DNA from: a virus
IMG/VR virus record: IMGVR_UViG_3300003873_000054
Span: 1-40,747 of that record
Reading direction: 5' to 3' (one strand)
Length of the DNA: 40,747 nt
Shown piece by piece: positions 8,758 to 19,354 of the stretch. The notes beneath the pieces are model-generated. The model saw only the letters and a program-made list of their open reading frames with translations, was not told where the DNA came from and searched no databases. Numbering within the stretch: position 1 is the first letter of the stretch; each line of letters begins with the position of its first letter. The translations under genes and the position numbers were made by a program.

Positions 8758-9381
8758 ATGGTTAACTATAATGAATCAGAACATACTGTTACACAATTAC
8801 CTATAGATAAAATTGAGAATCTTATAGTTGGAGAATCATATACCAAACTACTTAGCGATAGGTGCGTCGTATGCGAGTTAATATTAGCTAATGGCTATAT
8901 TGTACGCGGCATTCATTCTCCCGAACCATCATCTGTAATCAAGACTAGCTTTGGAGAGATGATTTCTAGAGCTAATGCTAAAGATATGATACCTGATTTA
9001 GAGGAATATTTGAACCACCAGAGGATATATGATAAGAAGATCCGAAGGAGAGATAATATGAGTAATGAGGCAGGTGTAGAGGAATTAATCCAGGAGAAGA
9101 AACTTAATGCTCCTAGGTTAAGACCAGAAGATATTGAAGCGGTTATCGTTATGGAGACATATACTAAACTCCCTAGTGGGAAATGTCTTATTTGCGAGAT
9201 GACTTTGAAAAATGGATTTACCGTTAGGGGTGAATCGGCTTGTGTTAGTAAAGAAAATTTTGATATGGATGTCGGAAAGATGGTATCTAGAGATGATGCT
9301 AAAAGTAAAATCTGGCAATTAGAAGGATATCTTCTACAACAAAGACTACACGATGGTGAAGACTATAACGGTGTAGAATAA
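8758..9381 (+). CDS. Tandem-duplicated N4 gp49 / Sf6 gp66 family protein, 207 aa
   Basis: This small phage family (Phage_gp49_66) has no known biochemical function. The C-terminal half carries the full family signature: RPEDIEAVIVMETYTKLPSG, then CLICEMTLKNGFTVRGESAC, then a conserved DAKSKIWQLEGYLL helix. The N-terminal half (residues 15-92) is a diverged copy with the same order: IDKIENLIVGESYTKL, CVVCELILANGYIVRG, and a DLEEYL helix. Family members are normally about one domain long. Residues 93-100 are encoded by what looks like an old ribosome binding site for the second copy, and Met101 (9058) could still start a separate 107-residue product. Confidence 0.85.
   Translation: MVNYNESEHTVTQLPIDKIENLIVGESYTKLLSDRCVVCELILANGYIVRGIHSPEPSSVIKTSFGEMISRANAKDMIPDLEEYLNHQRIYDKKIRRRDNMSNEAGVEELIQEKKLNAPRLRPEDIEAVIVMETYTKLPSGKCLICEMTLKNGFTVRGESACVSKENFDMDVGKMVSRDDAKSKIWQLEGYLLQQRLHDGEDYNGVE
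9049..9060 (+). promoter_or_regulatory. Internal ribosome binding site and in-frame start
   Basis: AAGGAGAGATAATATG ends at the ATG of codon 101 of the duplicated gp49/66 gene. AAGGAG lies seven bases from the ATG, as good as the sites of the independent genes here, and falls exactly at the junction between the two domain copies. It could let the second domain be made alone. Confidence 0.6.
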
Positions 9382-9394
9382 TAATTAATAAGCT

Positions 9395-9432
9395 ACTACT
9401 ATCTGTGCTGGATATCCAGCACAGATAGTAGT
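9395..9432. terminator. Palindromic terminator between convergent genes
   Basis: A perfect 38-base palindrome centred on GGATATCC. It lies 14 bases after the gp49/66-family stop codon and only a few bases beyond the frame-restored helicase stop at 9437, so it serves both convergent units. Confidence 0.9.
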
Positions 9433-9436
9433 CTTG

Positions 9437-11483
9437 TTATTTCCACTTATCTATAATATCACTAGTTATCTTCATACTCTTAGTTATAAAGGTATCTACA
9501 GGAGACATGGTATCAGTTAGTTCTGGACCAAATCCTTCTAACACCTCTATCTAAAGTAACACTATCTTCTTTACCGGTAATAGCACTTACTTCATTTCTA
9601 AAGAAATCTATAATATCCACGTCACGATCAGTTATGTTGGGATCATCGCCAGTATTAAGTTCCGTAATATAAACAGACACAGGTAAGGTTTGGCCTGTCC
9701 GCCACGCTCTTCCGATAGCTTGTTCAAATATATACTGTCTATGCGGAAGTCCAAATAACACTACTACATTAGCGGCAATTAATGGCACTCCGGTACTTAA
9801 GGATTTATAGGTAGCGATAAGTGGATTAATATTACTAACACTACTAAATATATTAACATTTTTGTTAAGATCCTTAGAGGTATCTCCATATACAGTAATA
9901 GGTTTAAGTTTTCTCGATAAACAAGATTGTCTCACTGACTCGCATACATCGGTGTAGTTACTAAAAATAATAGTCTTATTAGTAGTGCTATTAACAAACT
10001 CTAAAATATCCGCAGCTGTAGCCATTTCAGAATAACAATCTATCCTACTTCTCATGACAACATTAGCCAACGCCTCTCCGCGTACTTTTAGAGATGAGTA
10101 TTTGTATATAGATTTAACATCTTTAAATATATTAGAATCAGTACTATTAAGAACCGATATTATATATGTTTTTTCAAACACATTTACTTCGCGTATATCG
10201 TTAGCAACAGACATTAATGAATTATTATTATGTGCTCCTACTATGAGTTTTACCGTTCGCTCATACCATTTAAATTTATCTACAGAAACTTTACCAGTCT
10301 CGAGTAGGATATCTTTAGCTTTAGTGTATAATCGTGTGTACTGTTCCGAATAAGTATCATAATTATCGTCTAATTCTCTTTGTCTTGTTTCTACATAATC
10401 GATAAGACGCCTTCTTATGGCCGCTAAGGTATATTTGCCGCCATTCTTTATTTTTATTTTAACATTAGTAGTAGTTAATGGTGGTATTTTCATATCAGTT
10501 TTCTTAAGTACTGTAGATACCCCACGGTATTTATCTTTAAGCACTTCTTTCATCAACCAGCTACTACCTCTGTACAGTTTAATATATCTATTCATAACTG
10601 TAGTGCTAAAATCAGAATATACTATTTTTAATATGGCTACTAAGTCTTTATATCCAGCCTTAATAGGAGTCCCAGACATAGGTAGAGTATCCTTAAATGG
10701 TATCTTATCAGTTATGTCTATAAGTAGCTTAGTCCTATTAGATTTCATGTCTGTGAAATTATGAATCTCATCAACAATCAACATAGTGAAGTTAATATTG
10801 TATTTACTATACAGATCCATAATTTTACCAATATTTTCATAATGACATAATACATATTTCTCACCACGATAATCTGTATCGCTGCCGACGATATAATGGC
10901 TTTGTGGATTATTGAATAACACACCGTCGCCAGATAATGAATTAGACCATACTTTATCTATAGTAGCGAGAGGCGCCACAATTAATGTTACTTCGCTTTT
11001 AAGAGCTAAGGCTATAGATAGCGACATATATGTTTTACCAATACCTACTGGCCCATCTAGTAACATACCTCTAGACATATTAGTATTTCTTATATTAATA
11101 TAATTTTCATATACGGGTTTCTGTACAGGTAGTGGTGGATATCTCATATCGTTATTAATTATATTCATATCCAATGGAGATAGTTTTCCGTGCGATACCA
11201 TAATATCATTGTCGATGATCTTTACTATATTCTCTATAGCTTTAAAGTTAACATCAAATTGCGACCCAGTATCCAAGATATGTAATAATATCTGTTTAAT
11301 ATCTGGTATAAAAAATTTATGTACACTAAAACCAGCCATACCTATGTGTGCGAAAAGATATTTTTGTTTAGATCTAGTATATCCTGATTTATGAAGGATC
11401 GAGGTGAATCTATGACCTAACCATGCGGTGAATTTACATATATCTTTTGTTCTGTCATACTCGTATCTAACTATCCCCTTCAT
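9437..11483 (-). CDS. SNF2-like (superfamily 2) helicase with an apparent +1 frameshift near its end
   Basis: ATP-dependent DNA translocase or helicase of the SNF2/UvsW type, probably acting in phage DNA replication, recombination or repair. Visible motifs: Walker A GPVGIGKT (144-151), DEIH (238-241), SGTPIKAG (270-277), and motif VI QAIGRAWRTGQ near residue 610. An AGGAGA site precedes the ATG at 11483. Frame 0 stops at 9513 after VRRIWSRTN (656 residues). A +1 shift between 9550 and 9516 instead opens a tail of about 34 residues starting LEGFGPELTDTM and ending ITSDIIDKWK, with a stop at 9437 next to the terminator. That tail looks like real protein, so the given end uses the restored frame. 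A mutation, sequencing error or programmed shift are all possible. Confidence 0.85.
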
Positions 11484-11575
11484 GATGTCTCCTGCGGTTA
11501 CTTGGTTAATTTATCAGTTAAAACTGCGCCCTGGTCTTGTTTGACTATTCATACATTACTTAAAGAGGAGGCTCT

Positions 11576-14500
11576 ATGCAAAATTATGATAAGTTCTATT
11601 ATAAACATGGCACTAGGTTTATTCGTGACCTAATATCGCCTATAGTATGGACCGCTAATGATATAGCTTACCCTAGGTCCAGTATGTTATTGTGGAACAA
11701 CCCAACTTCCATAAAAATGTGGCCGAGTAGGAATATTGGATATTTTCATAATGTTAAGAAAGCTATTGTCTATAATATAATTCGATATACACATGATGAT
11801 ATCAAGGGCAATCCAAAAGAAAGAACAGTTAGTGCTGGTAAGATAATAGCTAAAGCTAAGCATGTGGAGCCTAAGTTCAAGTATCTCGCTAAAGCTAATC
11901 CTATTACAATATCTTCCGAAATCCCAGTATTATTTAATATGGGAGTTCTTAATTCTGGATACAGATATACCCCACATCCTATTACTCCATATTACGTGTG
12001 GGAGAATAGCCTATCCACAGCAGTATCATTGGCCTCCGCCAAGAAGTCCGGTGTTAACAGGCATAAATTTATCTTTATGGACATCCCTTATCGTGTGCCA
12101 TCCAGAATTGACATTAATAAATATATGCCAGCACTCACACGGCCGGGACTCAAGATATTTAGCGATGCCGCACTATTCAATATTTTAGAGCTATTTAGAT
12201 TCGTTCATAAGGACCATAAAGATAAGTCCGTTATAGCTAAGATGCTAACGCCGGATGAGTTTAAATATGTTGATATTATATTAACCATAAATAATAAGAT
12301 ATGTATTATTAATTTAGAGCTATTAGCATCAATAACTGATGCGTACGCTATAGAATCTAAATTAACTAAATACCCTTCTAAAACAGTTTTTAAATTACTA
12401 TATATTTACTTAAATCGTATTATCGAAGCCGCTCCTATTATCGGAACAGGTAAGATGGCCGGCATCTCTGGGTTAGTCGATAATAGTTCTGTATCCGCTA
12501 GAGACAAAGGCGACGTTAATATAAATTTGGAAGATATTATAGATAATGAAATATCCGATACTGATAACGTAGAATCGTTAAGTGTTACCGATATCAAGGG
12601 AGATATTGATTCCGCTATTGATGTAATGGATATGGAAGATACGGTGAGTGATTCTATCGATCAGAATATGGATACTATAGATGAATCTCCTGCGCTAACT
12701 GATAATGAGGCATTAGTAAGCATCCTAACTGATTTATCAGATAGAAAACTTCTTAGTAAGGCTGCTAGAGATGGTATGATAGATACTATCAAAGGACAGG
12801 TAGTTATGCCATCTCCATATGATGACGGCACAAAATTATCTGACATGCTGTCGCCCGAGATCACGGAATTAGATATACCCAATACTGATGATAAGGCGTT
12901 AGATAGTGTTAGTATATTAGATAAAAGTATGGCTAAGGATACTTTAGGATCTTCTAAGAGAACATACTTACGTAAGACTATGCGTAAGGATATACTATCT
13001 ACCATGTACTCGATTCAAAAGGCAGGGGTTGTTGTTAAAGAGCATGTTATAACCCATAAGAAAGATGTTCTTGATGATACTGAAATACATAAATTATCAT
13101 TACAGAGTACTAATGGCACTAAGAGTACTATTACAGTACATATACCTGTGGTTCATGAGGATAATACGATCCGCATGTCCGGTAATAATTACGTAATGAG
13201 GGCTCAGAGAGCTGATGTGCCACTAAAGAAAATATCTAATAGTATTGTTAGCTTAAATAGCTACTACGGCAAATTGTTTATTTCTCGTAACACATACAAG
13301 AAGAATGATCTAGGTTACTGGTTTGTTAAACAATTACTTAAATTAGATAGTGTTGATGACAAACTTAAAGATATCGCATTAGTATCTGTATTGGAACCAG
13401 ATGTGACAGCACCTAAAGATTACGGTATATTAAGTCGTTACGTAAAAGGCTTTACTTATTCAGGTGTCGTATTTAATTTTGAATACTCTAACCGACTTGT
13501 GGGGCTTGGGGATATTGATGTTACTAAAATAGAAAAGAAAGGTTCGGTTATAGTAGGTCATAAAGGTAAATCTCCTATCGTTATGAATAACGATAACACC
13601 ATAAGTGTGTTGGATAAGAATAATGCTAATATAGGTACTATATATGAGTTCTTAGGCATGGATATCGCTAAAGCTCCTATCGAGTATTGCAATGCTAAAA
13701 TATATAAAGAACAGATTCCGGTAGGCATATTACTTAGCTACTATTTAGGATTCAAGAATGTTCTTAAAATGCTTAATAGCAAATATGAGACAATAGATAC
13801 TGGAAAAAGAGTTACTCTAGGTACAGATAAATTTAGGATAGTATTTGAAGATATAACATATGTGATCACTAGGGATTTCGCAGAAGGTGATATGATATTA
13901 GCAGGTATATCTTCCTTAATTAAATACACTAAGAAAATTACATCTATATCTATCGAAACTCGATCTGCTTTTGGTGCTATGTTCTCAGCTATGGGGCTGC
14001 CTATACTATATGTCAATGAGATAAAACTCATGGAGAACATGTTTATAGATCCTATTACTAAACAAGTACTAGAGTTATTTAAGATGCCTACTTCATTTGT
14101 GGGTGTTCTTCGTAAGGCTGTAGAATTACTTAATGATGATAGCTATAAACACCCTAATAGTCTGGAAGGGTCTATTATCAAGGGATATGAACGTATATCC
14201 GGTATGTTATATCTAGAATTAGTTAAATCGCTTAGAGTGGATATGAATAAGAGTCATTTCAGTAAGAGTAAAATAGAGTTTAATCCGTATGCTGTTAATA
14301 CTAAGATATCCGGTGATAGTACCACAGTAATTCTGGATGATCTCAACCCTATGTCGGAACTTAAGCAATCTGAAGATGTTACTTACCTAGGATCTCATGG
14401 TCGTAAAGAAGAAACTATGTCTGCCGAAACTAGGGTTATGCATAAATCTGAAATAGGTGTTATATCAGAATCTGTTAAAGATAGTGGTGCTGTAGGTATA

Positions 14501-14646
14501 TCTGCATATATGACTGCCGCGCCTAAACTAGCTACTACTCGTGGTACATTTGATAAGTTAGATAAGAAAGACGGTTGGGCTAGTAAACTATCTACCTCAG
14601 CTATGTTAGCGCCTTTTGGCACGATGGATGATTCAAAACGGTTAAT
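11576..14646 (+). CDS. Virion-type RNA polymerase beta subunit, exon 1 (N-terminal about 1023 residues)
   Basis: Beta-like subunit of a phage multisubunit RNA polymerase, most like the polymerase injected with phiKZ-type virions (gp178), because it is one long beta chain and lies beside the prohead protease and structural genes. Beta-type features: the lobe/protrusion region, the block VHEDNTIRMSGNNYVMRAQR near residue 525, and the end LAPFGTMDDSKRL, which aligns with bacterial RpoB PFxxxDDxxR. Residues of about 320-385 form a very acidic linker. An AGGAGG site precedes the ATG. Read straight through, the frame stops at 14648-14650, inside a group I intron; joined to exon 2 (15002-16100) the protein is about 1389 residues. 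Confidence 0.88.
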
Positions 14647-15001
14647 TTAGCCTGCTATAACAGTAATGTTATAGTTTAACGCATTGAATTGCTGGAAACT
14701 CGTAAAGCTATGTATGCTACAACGTAAGGATGAAATAAACCTAAGCGTGAATGCCTTAAAAATACATAGATAATAATTGACAACCAGCAGCGAAGCCCTT
14801 AATAGGGGAACGTTCAACGACTATTCCGGAAGGAAGTAGGGCTCGAGTGAGTGGGTATAGAATCCCTTAAATCGAAGCGGTGCGGCTCCTAATGTGTTAG
14901 GAGTATGATATAGTCTATCCTATAGGGAAATCCTATAGTTAGTTATTTAAACGAACATACATAATAACTACTGATGGATTAACGACCCATCAGCAATTTT
15001 G
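14647..15001 (+). ncRNA. Group I intron in the RNA polymerase beta gene
   Basis: A self-splicing intron of about 355 bases without its own endonuclease. The core is recognisable: GTTCAACGACTA (14812-14823) and GATATAGTC (14908-14915 region) form P7 and flanking joints; TGCTGG (14690-14695) pairs with CCAGCA further on; CTATAGG/CCTATAG with a GAAAT loop and CTGATGG/CCATCAG near the end form P9 helices. P1 is supported by exon GTTAA pairing with intron TTAAC (14675-14680). Ends were chosen so the exon ends in T, the intron ends in G, the frame is kept, and ATAA of exon 2 can pair with TTAT of the guide (P10). The exact 5' end could be off by a few bases. Confidence 0.85.
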
Positions 15002-16100
15002 AATAAATTTTGTTTCAATACAGAACTCCCATGTTATCCCCATGAGCGATATGCATGCTCCTTATGTAAGAACTGGGTATGAGTCTGTTATGGCCGCTAA
15101 GTCTTCTAAACGATATGTCATTAGCGCTAGTGATAGCGGTAAGGTTGTTGATGTTAGTGATTCTAATATAACTATAAAATATGCTAACGGGAAGACCATT
15201 AAACATAGCATTAAACCATGGACTGGTAAGGAAGAAGCTGGGTCTACATACGAACACAAGCTGGTGCCTAATCTTAAAAAGGGTAATAAGTTTGATGTTG
15301 GTGATGTTATAGCTTACGATAGATCTTTCTTCGAACCAGATCTTTTCGATAGTCATAAAGTAATATATAAACAAGGATCTAGTGTTACTGTAGCATTAAT
15401 GGAATCTCGTGAAACATATGAGGATTCTGGCGCTCTGTCAACTAGCGCTGCTAAACGTATGGGTACTGTCCTTGCTAAAACTAAGTCTATTAGGCTTACT
15501 AATACTGATAATATACATAATGCTGTATCTGTAGGAACTAAGGTAGGGTCGACTGATCCACTATTATCTATAGTCGATGCAGAACTCTCTAATATAAGTG
15601 GGTTAGATAATAAAGCACTAGATATTTTACAAAACCTTAAGAAATTATCTCCTAAGGCAGGATATGATGGAGTTATTAGTAAGGTAGTAGTTAGATATAA
15701 TTGTGAATTCGCTGACTTATCTCCTAGTATTAAGAAACTAGCTAAAGCGTCGGATCTAGAAACTATGGAATCATCTGGATCTACAGGAAAGGTTACTTCT
15801 GGTTATAATATTAATGGAGTACCACTACTTGATGGTGAGGTTGAGATAAAGTATTATGTTAGAGTTAGTGATAGTATGGGTATCGGTGACAAGGCCGTGC
15901 TCGGTAATCAACTTAAGTTCACAGTAGGTGATGTCTTCGATGATGAAGTAATTACATTAGATGGCACTAAAGTAGATTGTTTATTCAGCACGATGTCTAT
16001 CGAAGCTCGTATTGTAAACAGTCCTGGCTTGCTAGGAACTTCTGCTAAGTTACTAGAAATAGTTACAGATAATGCAGTAGACATGTATTTTAAGAAGTGA
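15002..16100 (+). CDS. Virion-type RNA polymerase beta subunit, exon 2 (C-terminal about 366 residues)
   Basis: This is the C-terminal part of the beta chain. Upstream of the Met at 15042 the frame stays open to 15002 and reads INFVSIQNSHVIPMSDM; then HAPYVRTGYES aligns with RpoB xxPLVGTGMEx, which follows the DDxxR motif at the end of exon 1. Further on, GIGDKAVLGNQLK matches the RpoB GDK...GN(K) active-site block with the conserved lysine. The end lies just before a terminator hairpin. An ATG at 15042 has no ribosome binding site, which favours expression through splicing rather than as a separate gene. Confidence 0.88.
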
Positions 16101-16103
16101 TGT

Positions 16104-16129
16104 AGATGCCCCGTATGTGCGGGGCATCT
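16104..16129. terminator. Terminator hairpin
   Basis: A 10-bp stem AGATGCCCCG/CGGGGCATCT with a six-base loop begins three bases after the stop codon of the polymerase gene. The following T-run is weak. It may end the polymerase transcript or reduce readthrough into the next genes. Confidence 0.8.
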
Positions 16130-16165
16130 TACAATAATATGATAGCTATTAAAGAAGGAGCAAAC

Positions 16166-16399
16166 ATGAGAACTAATGAATCAATTCCAGAACCGGTCGG
16201 TAGGTCAAATACCGGAGCAAATGAAAAGGCCGTGTCTATGTTAATAGACGTATGTTTAAGAAGCACGTTATCTGTGGCTTCTAAAGTAGAGGGTCTTGTT
16301 AATGTAAATAACAACAGTAAGTCTCTAGATGATACAATATCTTTAGTTAATACAGTAATTTCTAGTGAACTTTCTCGTAGATTTGGAGGTGTGGCATGA
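16166..16399 (+). CDS. Unknown small protein, 77 aa
   Basis: Function not recognised. The start MRTNES was chosen because GAAGGAG lies seven bases upstream; the in-frame extension to 16106 would run through the terminator hairpin and lacks a site. The protein is mostly helical (SMLIDVCLRSTLSVASKVEGLV and SLVNTVISSELSRRF) with a polar N-terminus, like a small assembly or adaptor protein. Its stop overlaps the next start (ATGA at 16396), so the two are translationally coupled and probably act together. Confidence 0.75.
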   Translation: MRTNESIPEPVGRSNTGANEKAVSMLIDVCLRSTLSVASKVEGLVNVNNNSKSLDDTISLVNTVISSELSRRFGGVA

Positions 16400-17724
16400 G
16401 TGTAGTTACTACTATAGCTAAACGAATTACCGATTCCGGTATCGTGCTAGAACCAAAACATAATAGTATCTTTACAGCTATTAAAGAATATGGTCCCAAT
16501 GACGAATTGACGACCGCCGCAATTAAAGGTATTGTTAATTACGTGTCTTCTAACATTAACACATACCGCAATATGATTATACCTGACGCTAAAGAGCTTC
16601 GTGGTATGGTTAAATCCAAAACAGCAGCAGTTATACCTGATGCTGCTAAAGGTGTTCAATTACATATTCTTGAAAAAGAAGAAGTTGTATCTATTATGTC
16701 CGAGCTAGATCTGGTATACCCAGATGCAGTATCTGATTATAATAAACTTCCAGAAAACCCATTGCTTATTGAATCTAAACTAGATGATATTAGACGTTTG
16801 TTGCGTTTTGATAACCATCGTTTAGAAGAAGCAGTTCAGTCTGTAGCAGTCGAGTACTCTGATTCTGATCTATTGGCACTACATGATAAAACATTTAGTA
16901 ATGTCAGTAAGACAAATCCGTTTATCCGAAATCTATTCTTAGAAGATATGCATACGGTTAATGATGTAACATTGATTCTGGCTATGACTATTGGTTATAT
17001 TAATGGCACTATGGGCGTTAGCAATATGCCTATAGAAAAGGCTAAAACAAACTACCTATATACACTGCGTAATATAACTACGACTATTTTGGGAGCTTAT
17101 AACAAACGTTATAATGCTATGGTATCTAATAATGTATTGGTTGTTAAGTCAATTGTGTCTGGAGATAGTAATGATATATATCTTATTGATTCCGTATATC
17201 AAGAATACTTGAATAGTCCTAATGCTGACGCGATTGTAGGTGCCGCACATATTGATGGTCTTAGTCGTGTCAAGTTAGAAGACTTTATGGTTGATATTGA
17301 CAAATACGTAGCCACATATGAATCAGTATGCAAGAAGGCTGCTATTAAAGCATCTATTAATAATATTAATGTATTGCGCACAGCATATGTAACATCGGTT
17401 AATAACTTCCTAGATGAGCGTGATGATACGACACTGGATGCTATTGGTGTTAGTCGCGATAGTATCACTGGTATTGTTAAATTAGCCCGAGACTATGTAA
17501 ATGGTCTTGATGATTCCGAACTTATGGAAGTTACCGAAGTAACAAGGTTCCTGATTGCTGTAGTTGTTTATGACCGTGGTGATTTTATGGACTTTAGTGG
17601 ATACATGTCACATTATAATAAGATTTATCCTAAATTCACTGTAGAAGAATTGGCTACCATTTCTACTGTTGGTGTTGTTATGGATGTGCTTATGCCACAG
17701 TTCAACACTGTCGAGATTAAATAA
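16396..17724 (+). CDS. Unknown, probably virion structural protein, 442 aa
   Basis: Function not recognised. The protein is largely alpha-helical with acidic character, no membrane segment and no enzymatic motif. It is translationally coupled to the 77-residue gene upstream by a four-base overlap and is followed after five bases by another unassigned gene, in the block between the virion RNA polymerase and the prohead protease. In phiKZ-type genomes genes in this neighbourhood encode virion proteins, so a head or internal protein is likely; this is inference from context. Its codon use resembles that of sheath and tube, consistent with high expression. Confidence 0.7.
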   Translation: MSVVTTIAKRITDSGIVLEPKHNSIFTAIKEYGPNDELTTAAIKGIVNYVSSNINTYRNMIIPDAKELRGMVKSKTAAVIPDAAKGVQLHILEKEEVVSIMSELDLVYPDAVSDYNKLPENPLLIESKLDDIRRLLRFDNHRLEEAVQSVAVEYSDSDLLALHDKTFSNVSKTNPFIRNLFLEDMHTVNDVTLILAMTIGYINGTMGVSNMPIEKAKTNYLYTLRNITTTILGAYNKRYNAMVSNNVLVVKSIVSGDSNDIYLIDSVYQEYLNSPNADAIVGAAHIDGLSRVKLEDFMVDIDKYVATYESVCKKAAIKASINNINVLRTAYVTSVNNFLDERDDTTLDAIGVSRDSITGIVKLARDYVNGLDDSELMEVTEVTRFLIAVVVYDRGDFMDFSGYMSHYNKIYPKFTVEELATISTVGVVMDVLMPQFNTVEIK

Positions 17725-17729
17725 TAACT

Positions 17730-18461
17730 ATGTTCGATGGTGTACTGAATACTAACAAGCTAAAACATAACCCTGCGGTTGTTAAGAAGTTATTCAGTAA
17801 CAAAGGTGATTCTATAGTTGCTAGTGATAAGTTATATATATTGTTCCCAGAGAGATATATTAATAAGTCACTAGCAACTATGGGGGCTAACGTAGAATTA
17901 TTGTCTATATTCGCGGTAGTGGATGAGTCTTTTAACTATGGTGTGGTAGCCGCTCCTGTTATGATGACCATTTCTCCAGATAATGTTACTGATGTTATGG
18001 TAGATGGTGTTATTAACAAAGCCTTGGTTATTAATAAAGGTAGTGTGTTTGTTACTAACAGAAACCTTATACGTAATGACAAATTTATGCATAATTTATT
18101 TGATGAATTTTTCCTACAAGGCAAGGTACCATGGTATATTACTTATGATAAGCTGTCCGATATATTTATAGAAGCTAAGAAGTACGCTAATAGTAATGTT
18201 GGTAATGATACATTAGCAATAGAAATTATAGCATCCATTATTTCTAGAGATTCTAAAAATAAAACCATGGGGTATAGGCATACCCTTAAAAAATCTGGTA
18301 GTAAGGTAATGCCATCATACGTTGGTCTTAATAATGTTTATTACTCTTATGATAATACATTGTCTAAGGTTATGGGTGGTTATTTCTCAACGGGTGTAAC
18401 CACAGCCATTGTGAATAGGGAGACTGAAACCAATAAAGTATCGGAGTTACTGAGAGCATAA
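17730..18461 (+). CDS. Unknown, probably virion-associated protein, 243 aa
   Basis: Function not recognised. Mixed alpha/beta: the first half has a strand LYILFPERYI, then SIFAVVDESFNYGVVAAPVMMTISP, a pattern seen in several phiKZ-type structural proteins; the second half has helices and ends KVSELLRA. No clear ribosome binding site lies before the ATG, only five bases after the previous stop, so it is probably translated by coupling. It precedes the prohead protease gene. Confidence 0.7.
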   Translation: MFDGVLNTNKLKHNPAVVKKLFSNKGDSIVASDKLYILFPERYINKSLATMGANVELLSIFAVVDESFNYGVVAAPVMMTISPDNVTDVMVDGVINKALVINKGSVFVTNRNLIRNDKFMHNLFDEFFLQGKVPWYITYDKLSDIFIEAKKYANSNVGNDTLAIEIIASIISRDSKNKTMGYRHTLKKSGSKVMPSYVGLNNVYYSYDNTLSKVMGGYFSTGVTTAIVNRETETNKVSELLRA

Positions 18462-18491
18462 TGCCCAGTAGCAATATATAAGGAGCGCGTT

Positions 18492-19238
18492 ATGTCAGAT
18501 GTTGTAAATTTAACAGTCATCAAGTCGATGGCTGGTAATAAAAAGGTAGTTCCAGATAAAGACGGATACTACGAAGTAATTCTTGGTGCTTTTAATGTGC
18601 GTAATTCCGCTGGTGCGATATACGCATTTAGTGGTGTTAGAGATATACTTACTAATAAAGATGGTGTTTTTGGTAAGAAACTACTTAGTGGTAGGTTACG
18701 ATGCGAAGCGGATCATCCGGCTAGAGAGCCTGGTATGACTAATGAAAAATATATCATTAGGAATCTAGAAATCTCTATGCAGCATGTGTGTGCGCATATT
18801 AAAGAAGTGTCTATTAATGAAACTAAACGTTCTGAAAATATACCAGGTATAGGAAATATAGTTATTATTAAAGGATTAGTTAAGCCTACTGGAGCATTTG
18901 GCTCAGGCTTAAAAGATTCCTTAGATAACCCAGCTGAAGATACATGTTTTTCTATCAGATCGTTTACTGTAGACAAGATGCGACCAGACGGCAATCTAAT
19001 AAAAACAATACGAGAAATCGTTACCTGGGATTGGGTATCCGCTCCTGGTATCAGATATGCTAGTAAGTTATCTTCTCCTTCCGTAGAGGCTATGGATATC
19101 TGTAGTATAGATATACAAGCTTTAGCCGACACGGAACTACCAGAAGGCATATCTTCCGAGTCTCATGATGTGGAAGATAGTATTAAACAAATTACCAGTT
19201 CTATAATTCCGGAAGAAGATATTCTGGATCGATGGTGA
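18492..19238 (+). CDS. Prohead core serine protease, T4 gp21-like, 248 aa
   Basis: This protease cleaves scaffold, capsid and inner head proteins during prohead maturation, as phiKZ gp175 does. The family (S80) signature is visible: LLSGRLRCEADHPAR with catalytic His75, and CFSIRSFTVD with catalytic Ser154. Length is near the family norm, and an AAGGAG site precedes the ATG. It sits in the late block near the virion polymerase, as in related phages. The C-terminal 35 residues are acidic and may be a removable tail, which is common in zymogen forms of this family. A long palindromic terminator follows. Confidence 0.88.
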   Translation: MSDVVNLTVIKSMAGNKKVVPDKDGYYEVILGAFNVRNSAGAIYAFSGVRDILTNKDGVFGKKLLSGRLRCEADHPAREPGMTNEKYIIRNLEISMQHVCAHIKEVSINETKRSENIPGIGNIVIIKGLVKPTGAFGSGLKDSLDNPAEDTCFSIRSFTVDKMRPDGNLIKTIREIVTWDWVSAPGIRYASKLSSPSVEAMDICSIDIQALADTELPEGISSESHDVEDSIKQITSSIIPEEDILDRW

Positions 19239-19250
19239 TTAAGTATTAGT

Positions 19251-19292
19251 TATACAGACTACCTGAACCATATGGTTCAGGTAGTCTGTATA
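19251..19292. terminator. Palindromic terminator
   Basis: A perfect 42-base palindrome, the longest in the window, starts 13 bases after the protease stop codon. Confidence 0.9.
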
Positions 19293-19354
19293 CATATATT
19301 AATTGTTAAAATATGTTAAGTGAATTCGAAATTAAGTATGAGGAGGTTGATATT

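Noticed and set aside
12661-13005. Minus-strand open frame within the RNA polymerase gene
   Set aside because: Shadow of the acidic linker of the polymerase; no ribosome binding site and composition follows the main gene.
15042-16100. The beta C-terminal part as a separate gene, making a naturally split RNA polymerase
   Set aside because: No ribosome binding site before the ATG, homology continues upstream of it, and a group I intron core lies between the parts.
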